DNA from: CAVOKN01 sp963696505
Lineage (GTDB): Bacteria; Pseudomonadota; Gammaproteobacteria; Burkholderiales; Rhodocyclaceae
DNA length: 64,000 nt
Direction: 5' to 3'
NCBI GenBank assembly: GCA_963696505.1
Contig: CAVOKN010000023.1
Span: 62,001 to 126,000 of the forward strand
Positions 9,123 through 20,192 of this stretch are shown here, piece by piece. Numbering within the stretch: the stretch's first letter is position 1; every line of letters starts with the position of its first letter. The position numbers were made by a program, and so were the translations under genes. The notes under the pieces are model-generated. The model saw only the letters and a program-made list of their open reading frames with translations. It ran no database searches and had not been told where the DNA came from.

Positions 9123-9206
9123 CTGGGGAAGTGGGGAATCCCCTACACAATTCCCCACATGTGGGGTCAATAAAGTGGGGAATTCCTGAAAATTCCCCAA
9201 ACTGTT
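9123..9206. promoter_or_regulatory. Cluster of TGGGGAAT inverted repeats
   Basis: Within about 85 bases: GTGGGGAATCCCCTAC, the perfect 14-bp palindrome CCCCACATGTGGGG, and GGGGAATT-(6)-AATTCCCC. Similar words recur at 24050-24090 and 24226-24340. They could be operators for one regulator or RNA hairpins. Nothing here identifies the binding protein. Confidence 0.4.
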
Positions 9207-9648
9207 CCGCTGGTGTGACGGCGACGGATTCCACGTCCGGCATCTTTCCCTAACCATCCCATAGGCATTGCATCGCGCGTCCGCGGGTGCCGCGAATCAC
9301 TTGCAGGTGCCTGACAGGTCAGGCGCCTGCAAGCTTCGGCCTGATCACAAATGCGCGGATGCGGCGACGCAACATGCGGCCAGGGCGGGCGATCTTGCGC
9401 GCCTGAAATGTCGACTGTCTTGCCATGGAATAGTTGTTGCGAGGGAGCCGTCGGGGCAAGTCCTCGGTACGAGTTCCAAACATGGCTTGGCGCCGCGAGA
9501 TGCATAACTAAAAAGGCGCCTGCTGCGGGAGGTCAGGTCTTCTCGCTAACGGTTCGACCGAAGGTGTTGCGATTTTTTAAGGCGCGTAGATACGCGCCCT
9601 GTGCCCGCTTGTTGCCGTAAGGCGGGTGCTCATTGGGGTCCATAGATC

Positions 9649-10067
9649 TTGGGAAATGTTCGCCGCATCGCGCACCTGGGCAGGCTGCTGGCACCGTTGC
9701 TGGCTCTGGCCGTGCTCGCCGCCGCGCTGCCACCGCTCGCGGTGACCGACTTCCCGACCCAGCCTCGCCGCCGCCGGCGGCTCCAGTCCCGCTCCGTCCG
9801 ATCAAACAGGCGACCGCAACACGCGGTTCGCGATCTCCGGCGCCGCCCGCAGCGAAAGCGCGGCAGGCCGCCAATTCAATCCGCATTCACCGAACGAATC
9901 GAGCGCCGACGGTCGGGCGGTATCCGCCGCCGCCGCGCTCCGCGAAATGCCCGATGCCGCCACCCGGCTTTGTCGACGGGAGGAGGTGGTCGGCTTCGAA
10001 GCAGCGCAATGCCTTGGCCTGGACGGCAGTCGGCGTGACGGTCGCGCCTGTCCTCACCCTGCTGTAG
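9649..10067 (+). CDS. Possible small exported protein, probably frameshifted
   Basis: From a TTG at 9649 the frame gives NVRRIAHLGRLLAPLLALAV and a further hydrophobic stretch ending ALPPLAVTDFPTQ, a plausible signal peptide. After about 9765 this frame becomes Arg-rich and unlikely, while the neighbouring frame reads LAAAGGSSPAPSDQTGDRNT and on through a Ser/Ala/Asn-rich stretch. A third frame ends in NALAWTAVGVTVAPVLTLL before a stop at about 10067. The pattern matches the indel-ridden island that follows, so a real exported protein with two frame breaks is possible. It could equally be non-coding. No family is recognised. Confidence 0.25.
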
Positions 10068-10198
10068 GCGCTGCGAAGAAAGGGACCGCACCGGAGGCGG
10101 CGCATCGGTGCGGTGTCGGTAATACCGGCGCCGGGAATCCGTTCTGCATCCCTGTGTGGGGCGGGAATTGTTTCATACCACAACAAGGAGTTCTTGCT

Positions 10199-13100
10199 AT
10201 GAGCTTCACGAAGACAGTCGGGCGCGGGGGCCCGCCGCTGCATATGCGGTGGCGCGGGACGGCGCTCGGTGCTTTGCTTCTGGGCACAGGCTTCGGCTTG
10301 GGCGCACCCAGCGCCTACGCCCAGGCCGTCTGCGCCCGCACACTCACCGCGGATGTGGTGGCGATCGACATGCCGATCGTCAACAACCGCCTCGGTGCCT
10401 CGAACGTAAACGGCATGATGTACGCGCTGCGCGACGACATTCGGTCGATCAGCGCCACCGACCTCGACATCACCGCCACCATCACCGATCCGGTGACGGG
10501 CGTGCAGCGCCGCAACGCCAAACTGCGCGACGACAAGCGGCCACGTCCGCTGGTGCTGCGCGTGGCGGCGGGCGACTGCCTGGACGTCAATTTCCAGAAC
10601 CTGGTCGCGCCGGTTCCCAACCCGCTCAACGCCCCGCTCGATCGCGACGGCTTCTGGCGGTGTGACGCTAACGGCAACCCAATCACGGTCAACGACCCCA
10701 ACCCGGTCACCGCCGACGGCCTGCCGCAGATCAACGTGTTCGTCGACGAGCAGGTGCTGGAGCGCCGCGTCGGCTTCCACGCCGCCGGCATGCAGTTGCG
10801 CGCGCTGGGCGGCATCGCCAACGACGGTTCCTTCGTCGGCAAGAACGCCTCCAGCCTGATGGCGCCCGGCCAGAGCACCACCTACAGTCTGTACGCCGAG
10901 AAGGAGCAGGTCTACCAGGTCATCAACACCGGCGCGCTGGTCGGCTCCGACGCCAACCAGGGCAACACGGCGAACGGCCTGTTCGGCCAGATCATCGTCG
11001 AGCCCAAGGGCGCGAAGATGTACCGCAACACGGTGACCGAGGAAGAACTGCGCCTCGCGACCCGCACCGCTCGCGGAACTTCCCTAACCTGCCCGCGCCT
11101 GGATGGTGTGGTGCCCGGTTCGACCGGCACGCCCGCGCTGCGCTACTGCCAGACGCTGGCAGGCCATCCGGTGCTGAACTACGAAGCCACCTACCCGAAC
11201 ACCGGCCCCGTGGAACCGGGAAGGCAAGGGCGGCCGCACGGTGCTGAACATGATCCAGGGCAACCGGATCGTGCACACCGAACTGGATGCCGTGATCGCC
11301 GGCCCCAATGCCGACGGCAGCTTCCCGGCCAGCACCTACCCGCTGGAAGCCACCGGCAGGCGCAACCCCGCCTACCCCAACCGCCTGGAGCCGTTCCGCG
11401 ACTTCGCGCAGGTGTGGCATGACGAGGTGGCCAACGCCCAGGCCTATCCGGGCTTCTACAACGTCGCCGGCTTCATCCCGCCGCAGCCGGTCCAGGCCGC
11501 CAGGACCCGCTGACCCAGGTCTTCGCCTACCTGCTCAAGGGTGTGCGCGACAAGTTCCTGATCAACTACGCCTCGGGCGGCATCGGCACGGAGATCCTCT
11601 CCAACCGCCTCGGCGTCGGCCCGATGCACGACTGCCTGAACTGCGCCTACGAGGAGTTCTTCCTGACCCACTTCACGGTGGGCGAAATCGGCGCAACTGG
11701 TGGACATCCCGGCCAACGCCGGCCTGGAGACCATCACGCCGCAGAACGTGCTCAACATCCTGCTCGTTCCTGAAGAACGGCGACGCCCGCGCTGTCCGCA
11801 GGCCGAACAGGAGTTCGTCGCCGCCCTCGGGTCCGAAGGCCACCAAGGCCTTCTACCCCGGCGACCCGGCCAACATCAACCACAGCTACATCGGCGACTT
11901 CGTCAAGTTCCGCAACACCCACAACGGTTTCGAGCAGCACGTGTTCCACCTGCACAACCACCAGTGGCTGTTCAACCCGAACGACGACAACTCCAACTAC
12001 ATCGACGCCCAGGGCATCGGCCCCGGCATGGGCTACACCTACGAGATCGCCAACGGCGGTTCCGGCAACCGCAACAAGTCGTCCGGCGACGCGATCTACC
12101 ACTGCCACTTCTATCCCCACTTCGCCCAGGGCATGTGGTACATGTGGCGCATACCACGACGTGATCGAGACCGGCACCAAGCTGGCGGTTTCCGGCAACG
12201 GCTTCCACACCGTGCCCTTCGCGCTGAAGGACGGCACGCCCGCCGCCGGCGCCCGTGCGCTGCCGGACGGCGAGATCGTCGCCGGCACGCCGATGCCCGC
12301 GGTCGTTCCGCTGCCCGGCAAGGGACTCGCGCCCATGCCCGCTGCCGGCGTGACCGTCGTCGCGGTGGACCGCAACGGCGCCGCTCCTGGCGGCACCTCC
12401 GAGCCAGCGCCGGCCTGCTCCTACGCCGCCATCGCCGGTCCGGACGGCATGCTTCGGCACCGCCGACGACGTGAACCCGGGCTATCCGTTCTGGATCGCC
12501 GGCATCGCCTGCGGCGCGAACGACCCGACCTGCGAGCAGGGCATCATCGGCCAGCGTCCGACCACCCCGCCGCTGGACATGGTGACCAAGGCCGAAGCAC
12601 TGGCCATGGTTGATCCGGTCACTGGCGTCGAGCCGTACAAGAGCTACTCGGCCGACGATGAAGGCCAACTTCGTCAATCTCGCCGGCGACTACACCGCAG
12701 ATGCACGGCGGTCTGCCGCGCCACGCGCTGCACGGCGTCCGGCCGGCGGCCAGGCCGGCCCGACCATCGCCGGTATCGTCAGCCCGGTGGACCTGACCAA
12801 GTTCATCGCCAAGGCCAAGCCGGCGTACTTCCCGGAAGGCGGGACCGAGGTCGAGCGCTCGGCGATGGTCTTCCACTCGAAGGGTGACAATCCCGACGGT
12901 TCCGCGTGCGTACCGATGGCACGATCGTCCGGCCGCGAACTTCCGGTGAACACGAACCCTGCGGTTCCGGGCGCCGTGTATAGCGACCCCTGCAGGACGA
13001 CGCCGGCGCTCCGGTGGCGGCCAACGGCACCAACCGGTGGAACAGTCGGCGACGACCGGCATCGTCCCGCTGCCCTCGGGCCCCTTCGGTGCTTACAACC

Positions 13101-16100
13101 CGCGCGTCTACAAGGGTGCCAACATCCAGTACGACGCGGTGCTGAACAAGGTCGGCTACCACTATCCGCAGCAGCGCATCGTCTCGCTGTGGGAAGACGT
13201 CGCTCCCGGTCATCGAGAAGAACAAGCCGGGCGAGCCGCTGGTGATGCGTCTGAACACCTTCGACTGCGCGATGTACCACCACACCAACCTGGTGCCCGA
13301 GACGTACGAGATGGACGATTACCAGCTCCGTACGCCGACCGACATCATCGGCCAGCACATCCACCTGCCGAAGTGGGACCTGACCACGACGGACGGCGCG
13401 GCCAACGGCTGGAACTATGAGGACGGCACCCTTGCCGCGGGCGCCGTGCGCGAGCGCATCGAGGCAATCAACTGCTACAACGGCCAGCCGCTGCGTGCAA
13501 GTTCGGTGCCGCGCGGGCCCGGGCATGGCAGCCCCTGCATCCGCTGAAGCACCCGTTCTTCCCGGCAGCAGGCCCTGGCGGCGACAACTGGCTCGGTGCG
13601 CGCATCACGCTGCAGCGCTGGTTCGCCGATCCGCTGCTGAACGTCCAGCACGTCGATCGCGGCCTGGGCATCATCTTCACCCACGACCACTACGGTCCTT
13701 CGACCTTCCAGCAGATCGGCCTGTACTCCACCGTGCTCGTCGAACCCGCCCGTTCGACCTGGGTGCACAACGAGACCGGCAACGGTCTGGGTTGCACGAC
13801 CGCGGCAACGACACGCTGCCGGCGGCGAGCGCCGGTGACGACCGCGTGCCGAACGACGGCGGTCCGACCTCCTGGCAAGCCGGTGATCCGGACCGGCGAT
13901 CTGGACGACGACGGCAAGAACGACAGCTATCGCGAGTTCTACTTCGAATACACCGACTTCCAGCACGCCTACGAGCCCGGCGTGTATGTCGGTGCGGGTA
14001 CCGGCCGGCGAGTACAACGGTGACGTTCGACGAGAAGGCTTACCTGCGCCGCGCTGGCCCGACGTGCAGGACCTGTTCTATCCCGAGACCTCATCCCGGC
14101 CCGGCCGACGGCCTGTTCCCGGGTGGCCTGAACACCTTCCGCTTCGCGATCGCCCCGCCGCTGGTCACGCCGAAGTTCCCGATCTTCCCCGACCTCACGG
14201 TCGAGAAGGCGGTGACTCCGGCGAATGGTGCGCTGGCAGTGCTCCGTGCGTGGACGGGATCCTGCTGGTTCAGGTGCCGCCAGTGCATCCAGCGTCCGTG
14301 CCCGACCTCGATCGACTTCCTCGAGCCCGGCATGTTCGTGGTGAACTATCGCAACGAGCCGGTGGGCCTGCGGGTCTTTGACCCGAACAAGCCCGGTCCC
14401 GATGCAGTTGCCAACGGCCAAGGACTGCGGTCCGGCTGCAACGTCGACCGTACCGGTTGCGGTGCCCAGGCCGACGGCCTGGCCGGCGACCTGGCCTACG
14501 CGCTGCAGACCCGTACCGACCGTGCCATCCCCGAGCTGAACGTCATGCCCGGCACAGGCACCGTTGCAGGTGCCATCCGGGTGGTCATGGTGCCCAGGTG
14601 CGCCGTGACGCGACGGTGGGTCCGTTCCCGGTCGCTGGCTACCAACCTCGCTCCGACCGTCTTCCCGCCGCATATCAACGTGGCTGGCTTCGAGCAGGGC
14701 GATCCTTTCACGCCGATGGTCCGCACCTACTCGGGCGACCGCGTGCGCATCAAGGCACAGGCTGGCGGCGACGAGGAAGAGCACTCCATCAGCGTGCATG
14801 GCGTCAAGTGGCTGCAGGGCGGTTCCGGCTTCGGCCGCGCACCGAACTCCGGCTGGAAGAACCAGACCGCGGGTGGCATTTCCGAGCAGTTCAACCTGGC
14901 TTCGCCGGTGTTCATGGACTTCAGCCAGCGTCGCGGCGTCGCCGACTACCTGTACATGATGGACGCTCATCAGGACGGGTTCTGGAACGGCGACTGGGGC
15001 ATCATGCGCAACTACAACACCCTGCACGGCCGAATCTGGTGGCGCTGCCGAACAACCCGCGTCCGGTGCATCCGGTCAACCGCTTTGCCTTCCAGGCGGG
15101 TGACCGTGCCGTATGCCCGCAGGGCGCGCCGCTGAAGACCTTCGACATCACCGCGGTGTCGGCCAACCTGGCCGCTGCCCGCCGAAGGTGCCTGGCGTGA
15201 CCATCACGCCGACCGGCGATCAGGTGCTGCGGCCGGCAACGCCGACGCTGTCGAGCAGGCCGTCTGCTGCCAACGTGGCGAACATCACCACCCTGCATGC
15301 GGGCGGTCCGCTGACCGGCACGGGTACGCTGGTGTCCAACCCGCGCACCTCGACCGGTGAAGGGCACGGCCCAGGGCATCACGGTGGACGAAACGGGTCC
15401 GCTGCATGACCCGACCGCCATGATGTACGTGCTGACGTCCGATCTGGACGCCGACGGCAAGCTCAAGGCCGGCGTGCCGGTCGAGCCGTTCGCGATGCGT
15501 GTCAATGCCGGCGACTGCGTGCAGGTCACCCTGCGCAACCGTCTCCCGGCCGTGGCTGCCGGATCTGCCGAACTACAACCAGCTGCGGCAGGCCGTCAAG
15601 CGCGACCGCGGCGACGTCGAAGGTTCCACCGTGTTCGGTGTCAACCTGGTCCGTCCGTCCAGCGAAGTGGGCTTCCATACCCAGCTGCTGGAGTACGACG
15701 TGACCAAGTCCGACGGCACCAACGTCGGTATCAACCCGGTGCAGACCGTCGCCCCGGGCGGCGCGCCGAAGACCTACACCTTCTACGCCGGTGACCTCCG
15801 CCTGGCCGAGCTCCCGCAGATCGGGGATCCGGCCCAGTTCAACCTCGACGCCGTGCTGCCGACCGCGGTCGAATTCGGTGGTGTCAACGTGCTGGCGGCC
15901 GACCGCGTCAAGCAACCGCAGAAGGCGCTGTATGGCCAGCTCGTGGTGCAACCGCGCGGTGCGACCTTCACCAACCTGGCCGGGCACCCGCCTGCAGGCT
16001 GACGTGACGCGCGCCGGCCCTGGCCGCCGGGCGGGCAACGTCCTCGGTACGCGAGGAGCTCCGGCCACCACCGCGCAGACCTACCGCGACTTCAGCCTGG

Positions 16101-16772
16101 TGTGGGCGAAGATGCACAACCATCGTTATGCCTCGGGCAACGCCGTGCAGAACGAGTCCGAAGAAGGCCCCGGTATGCCCGGAGAACCCGCCGCACACGA
16201 TGCACGCGACGGCGAACTACGGCACCGAGCCCACCTTCTTCCGGTTTGGCATCTCGCCGCTGTCGGCTGCCGGTGGTGCGCCTGCGCGGCGCCGATCACG
16301 GTGCCCTTTACCGGTCCGGCTTCGACGCTGACCTGCTTCGGCGCAGTGGCGAACCAGGGCGACCTGTTCAGCAACGTGCATCGCGGGTGGCGTCGATCCG
16401 GCGACGCCGGTGTTCATGGCGCGGCCGGGCCAGGCCTTGCGCATCGAGGCGACCGTGCCCAACTCCAGCAACCGTGCGACGACGTTCCAGTTGCATGGCC
16501 ACGTCTGGCCGCGGGATCCGTATCTGGCGCTCAGCGCGATGCGGCGGGCTTCCCGACCAACGCCAACATCGACAACGTCGGTTCGGTGATCGTCGGCGAC
16601 AACCCGATGCAGATGGCCTTCGGTGCACAGGAAAGCCTGCTCGGCTCCGCGCACTACATCATCAAGCCGTTCAACGGCGCCGGTGGTGCAGATGCGGTGA
16701 CGGGCGACTTCCTGTTCCGCGACACGGCTGCGGCCGGTTTCGGTGCAGGTGCCTGGGGTATCCTGCGGGTAG
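10199..16772 (+). CDS. Giant secreted multicopper oxidase of the MofA/OmpB type, with more than 20 frame breaks
   Basis: Starts MSFTKTVGRGGPPLHMRWRG with a Sec signal peptide ending at about APSAYAQ; AAGGAG lies 8 bases upstream. Reading across frames gives roughly 2,180 residues built of repeated cupredoxin domains. Copper-ligand motifs: HVFHLHNHQW (11938-11967), HCHFYPHFAQGMW (12100-12138, the type 1/type 3 signature), HDHYGPST (13682-13705), HSISVHGVKW (14782-14811) and LHGHVWPRD (about 16491-16517). Size, order and motifs fit Leptothrix MofA and Geobacter OmpB, linked to Mn(II) oxidation and metal-oxide reduction. The N-terminal module recurs near the C terminus. Frame changes occur every 40-300 bases, but almost no stop appears in the stitched reading. 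The end is placed at TAG 16770-16772 after AWGILR and is uncertain by about 100 bases. Confidence 0.75.
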
Positions 16773-16823
16773 CATCCGTAACAGCAACACGGCCGGGGGG
16801 CAACCCCCGGCCGGCAGTAATCT

Positions 16824-16861
16824 GGAGGGTGCAGTGCGGTTCGACTGCACCCTCCTTTTTT
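16824..16861 (+). terminator. Rho-independent terminator after the multicopper oxidase
   Basis: Stem GGAGGGTGCAGT / ACTGCACCCTCC (12 bp perfect) with an 8-base loop, followed by six T. A second GC stem (GGCCGGGGG / CCCCCGGCC, about 16791-16812) lies just upstream. This separates the oxidase transcript from the beta-propeller gene. Confidence 0.9.
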
Positions 16862-16949
16862 CCGGTCGAAGCGAAGCATTGCTTCGGCCGGTTCCGCAGG
16901 CCTCCCGTGGGGGGGCTGCGAAACCGGCTGAATGTGTCGGGCGTGGCAT

Positions 16950-17300
16950 TCGCGATCGGCATGTAGGGTGCGCCATGCGCAGCGTTGCGGCGGTGGATGA
17001 ATTGCCGTCGCTCGGTCCGGGTGCGAGCCGGTGTTCGGCGGCTGACTTTGGGTTTGGCGGCTATCGAGAGGGTGGATCGGTGCGCATGGCGCACCCTACG
17101 GCTCGGTGTGTTGCATGCGGCATGCGGATGAATTTTCGCCGCTCGGGCCAGGCGGCTGACCCGGTGTCTGGCGGCTGACTTTGGGATCGGCATGTAGGGT
17201 GCGCCATGCGCACCGCACGGCGGTGGATGAATTGCCGCCGCCCGCGCCGGGCGCCGAGCCGGTGTCTGGCGGCTGACTTTGGGTTTGGCGCCGAACGAGG
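16950..17300. repeat. Three degenerate repeats of about 115 bp, each carrying a REP-like palindrome
   Basis: Units begin near 16963, 17079 and 17194. Each contains a REP core (GTAGGGTGCGCCATGCGC or its reverse complement), then a GGATGAATT-CGCCG segment and a CCGGTGT(C/T)(T/C)GGCGGCTGACT segment ending TTTGGG. The phrase GATCGGCATGTAGGGTGCGCCATGC occurs at both 16954 and 17185. Copies are in mixed orientation at the palindrome but direct in the rest. The interval 16862-17415 has no gene. Confidence 0.65.
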
Positions 17301-17415
17301 GCGGGGATCGTTTTGCACTGTGATTTGTCACACTTGGCGAACACTGTGGGTTTGGTAACATGCGGCACCCGCTCCGGGAGCGGACTGCCGGAACGAACAA
17401 TCGGAGGAATAGGTC

Positions 17416-19448
17416 GTGAGGATGTCGATAGCTTCAATTGCCGCCGCGCTGGTCGCGGCGGGTTTCATCAGTGCAGCCGCGGCCGCCGATAAGCCGGGGA
17501 CTCAAGCCGAGGCGGCGACGCCCAAGGTGCCGGGCGTGGCGGAGAAGGCCGCGCCGATCCGAGCAAGCGCATCGTGCGCGACGGCGTGGCGATCGACTTC
17601 GAGGCGCGGCCGCTGGAGGGCGACGAGTTGATGGAAGGCGGCCTCACCGAGGTGCGCTTCCGCATCGCCGACGCCAACACCGGCAAGCCGATCGCGGGCA
17701 GCCGCATGGGCGCCTGGATGGACGCCAGCGCCAACATCCAGGCCCAGGCGGATGGGTGCAGAAACAGTGCATCGAGAAGATCGGCCTCTACCTCAAGGGG
17801 GCGGTGGGCATCCGGCCGCTGGTGGACCTCAACGGCTACTACCTGCTGGTCATGAACAAGGACGCCAGCATCACCGTGCTCGACCCCATGGTGTCGATGG
17901 CCGGCCGCACCAGCACCCTGACCTCGGTGCAGCTCAAGGGGCCGGCGATGGACTGGGTGAACCACGGCGACGTGAAGCGGCTTTACGTCGGCATGCCCTC
18001 CGCCGGCGAGATCGCGGTGGTGGACACCGAAACCTTCAAGGTGGACAAGAACGTGGCCGCCGGCCCCGAGCCGACACGCATGGTGCTCCAGCCCGACGGC
18101 CGCTATCTCTGGGTGGGCAACAACACCCGCGACGCCGCCACCAGCGGCGTGACGGTGATCGACACCACCAACTTCAAGATCGTGATGCAGGTGCCCACCG
18201 GGCGCGGCCACCACGAGATCGCCATTTCCTCGGACAACCGGCTGGCCTTCGTCACCAACCGCGACGACGACACGGTGACGGTGTTCGATGTCGGCACGCT
18301 GAAGAAGCTGAAGGACGTCAAGACCGGCGCGCTGCCGCTCTCGATCGCCTGGTCCAACCTGTCCCGCGCCGCTTATGTCTCGAACGGCAAGGATGGCACG
18401 ATCACCGTCATCGACGCCGGCAAGCTGGAAGTGATGAAGACGATCCAGGCCAAGCCCGGCCTCGGCCCGCTGCGCTTCACGCCGGACGGGCGCTTCGGCA
18501 TGGTGGTGAACACGCCCGAGGGGGTGGTGAACGTGATCGACCCCGGCACCAACGAGATCATCCACAGCCCCAAGGTGCAGCCGGAGCCCTTCCAGGTGAC
18601 CTATACCCGCGACTTCGCCTACGTGCGCAGCCTGGGCAGCGAGCGGGTGACGATGATCAACCTCAGCTCGCTGGGGCAGGGCAAGGAGCCGTTCGTGCAG
18701 AGCTTCCCCGCCGGCAGCTACCGCCCAAGAAGGGCGGCGACCTGCCGCTGGCCGACACGATGGTGGCGGGCCTGGGCGAGGCGGCGGCCTTCGTCGTCAG
18801 CCCGGCGGACAACACCACCTACTTCTACATGGAGGGCATGAACGCCCCGATGTCGAGCTACCCCAGCCGCGGCAAGTACGCCCGGGCGGTGACGGTGGTA
18901 GACCGCAGCCTGCGCGAGATCGAGCCGGGTGTGTTCGCCGGCCGCTTCCGCATGCCGGTGGCGGGGCACTTCGACGTCGCCCTGTCCCTCGACCAGCCGC
19001 AGATGGTGCACTGCTTCTCCACCGACGCCAAGCCGAGCCCGGTGCTGGAGGCGGAGCGCATGACCGTTGCCGTCGAGTTCCTGCCCCAGGGCCGCGATAT
19101 TCAAACCCAAGGATACGGTGAAGATCCGCTTCCGCATCATCGAGGGTACCGGTGCGCCGAAGGCTGGGGCTGAAGGACGTGCTGGTGCGCTACTTCCTGG
19201 TGCCGGCGTCGACCCCGACCGATGTCGTCGCGGCGGAGGTTTCCGAGGGCATCTACGAGGCGCCCGTCACCATGCCTGACGTGGGCGTCTATTACATCTA
19301 CGTCAGCGTACCTTCGCTCAAGCTCGGCTACAGCGACAGCGCTTTCTTCAGCCTGATGGCCAAGGGTGATCAGTCGGCGCCGGCGGTGCTGCCCGCGCCT
19401 GCCCCGGCGGAACCCGCCAAGGCCAAGAAGGCTCCGAAGAAGGGCTGA
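17416..19448 (+). CDS. Secreted YVTN-type beta-propeller protein with flanking Ig-like domains, frameshifted
   Basis: Start GTG 17416 (or ATG 17422) behind GGAGGAATAGG; signal peptide MRMSIASIAAALVAAGFISA. Reading through about five frame breaks (near 17565, 17750, 18722, 19100, 19165) gives about 675 residues. An N-terminal YtkA/FixH-like segment (GLTEVRFRIADANTGKPIAG) leads to propeller blades with typical repeats: GVTVIDTTNFKIVMQVPTGR, DTVTVFDVGTLKKLKDVKTG, GTITVIDAGKLEVMKTIQAK, GVVNVIDPGTNEIIHSPKVQ. The C terminus has another Ig-like segment (VTMPDVGVYYIYVSVPSLKL) and a Pro/Ala/Lys tail. Related propellers occur in cytochrome cd1-like and surface proteins. There is no heme motif. Position between the oxidase and copper chaperones suggests a periplasmic partner. 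Confidence 0.72.
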
Positions 19449-19535
19449 GCACGCTTCCCGGGGGGCCCGCGGGGCTTCCCGGGCGGCCGTGCTGTTTCGG
19501 CTTACCCATACCCATAACGTTTCAAGGAGAACGGC

Positions 19536-20174
19536 ATGAGCTTTCCGGCAGTCGGAGCGACGGCGGTCGTCGTCGCCGGCCTGTTCGCGGCTGCGCCCGC
19601 ATTGGCGGCGGAGGACCATTCGCACCATCAGCACCATCAACAGGCAGCGCAGAAGGGCGCCGAGAAGCCGACCGCGGTCCAGGTCAAGTACGACGACACG
19701 GTGCTGGTCGACCAGGAAGGCCGCAAGCTCAAGCTGAAGAGCGAGGTGTTCGGCGACAAACTGGTGGTGATGGACTTCGCGTTTACCAACTGCACCACCA
19801 TCTGCCCGGTGCTGACCGCGCTGACTGGTCAAGGTGCAGGACCAACTCGGCGCGCGCCAGGGCAAGGACGTGGTGCTGGTGACGATACACGGTGGACCCG
19901 GCGCGGGACACCCCGGGCGAGCATGAAGGAGTACGGCGCCAAGTATGGCGCCAAGCCGGGCTGGGCCTGGCTCACCGGCCCGACGGGAACGGTCAACGAG
20001 GTACTGAAGGGCTTCGGCGCCTACGCGCCCAACTTCGAGGACCATCCGCCGGTGGTGCTGGTGGGCGATCCCAAGACCAACAACTGGACGCGCTTTTTCG
20101 GCTTTGCCGATCCGAAGGACATCGTGGCCAAGGTGGACGAGCTGACCCACGCCCGCCACGGCCACAAGAATTGA
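19536..20174 (+). CDS. SCO1/SenC-family copper chaperone 1, frameshifted
   Basis: Starts MSFPAVGATAVVVAGLFAAA with AAGGAGA ahead; signal peptide then a His-rich segment EDHSHHQHHQQAAQ. Thioredoxin-like core with the copper motif TNCTTICPVL (CxxxC). The middle reads VQDQLGARQGKDVVLVT, then VDPARDTP, in shifted frames, and MKEYGAKYGAKPGWAWLTGP resumes in the first frame. Three one-base gains (near 19826, 19888 and 19917) leave the total length divisible by three. The distal His is probably in FEDHPPVVLVG. SCO proteins deliver copper to periplasmic cuproenzymes; here the multicopper oxidase upstream is the obvious client. Confidence 0.78.
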   Translation: MSFPAVGATAVVVAGLFAAAPALAAEDHSHHQHHQQAAQKGAEKPTAVQVKYDDTVLVDQEGRKLKLKSEVFGDKLVVMDFAFTNCTTICPVLTALTGQGAGPTRRAPGQGRGAGDDTRWTRRGTPRASMKEYGAKYGAKPGWAWLTGPTGTVNEVLKGFGAYAPNFEDHPPVVLVGDPKTNNWTRFFGFADPKDIVAKVDELTHARHGHKN

Positions 20175-20192
20175 GGGAGATGGCGATGAAAC

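Larger units (their letters stand above)
9021..10198. other. 1.2-kb stretch with repeats and no confident gene
   Basis: Contents: a REP-like copy at 9059-9082; a dense cluster of TGGGGAAT-type inverted repeats at 9123-9206; a perfect GGCGCGTA-GA-TACGCGCC hairpin at 9581-9598 behind a T6 run; and a weak coding candidate at 9649-10067 listed separately. The last 50 bases hold the ribosome site AAGGAG (10185-10190) of the multicopper oxidase gene. No tRNA or small RNA could be recognised. Confidence 0.5.

Noticed and set aside
10199..16772. Programmed frameshifting or recoding of the oxidase
   Set aside because: Changes are too many, have no common slippery sequence or stimulatory structure, and similar one-base gains occur in unrelated housekeeping genes.
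16950..17300. CRISPR-like array
   Set aside because: Repeats are degenerate, about 115 bp, in mixed orientation and with no unique spacers or cas genes; they are REP-bearing units.
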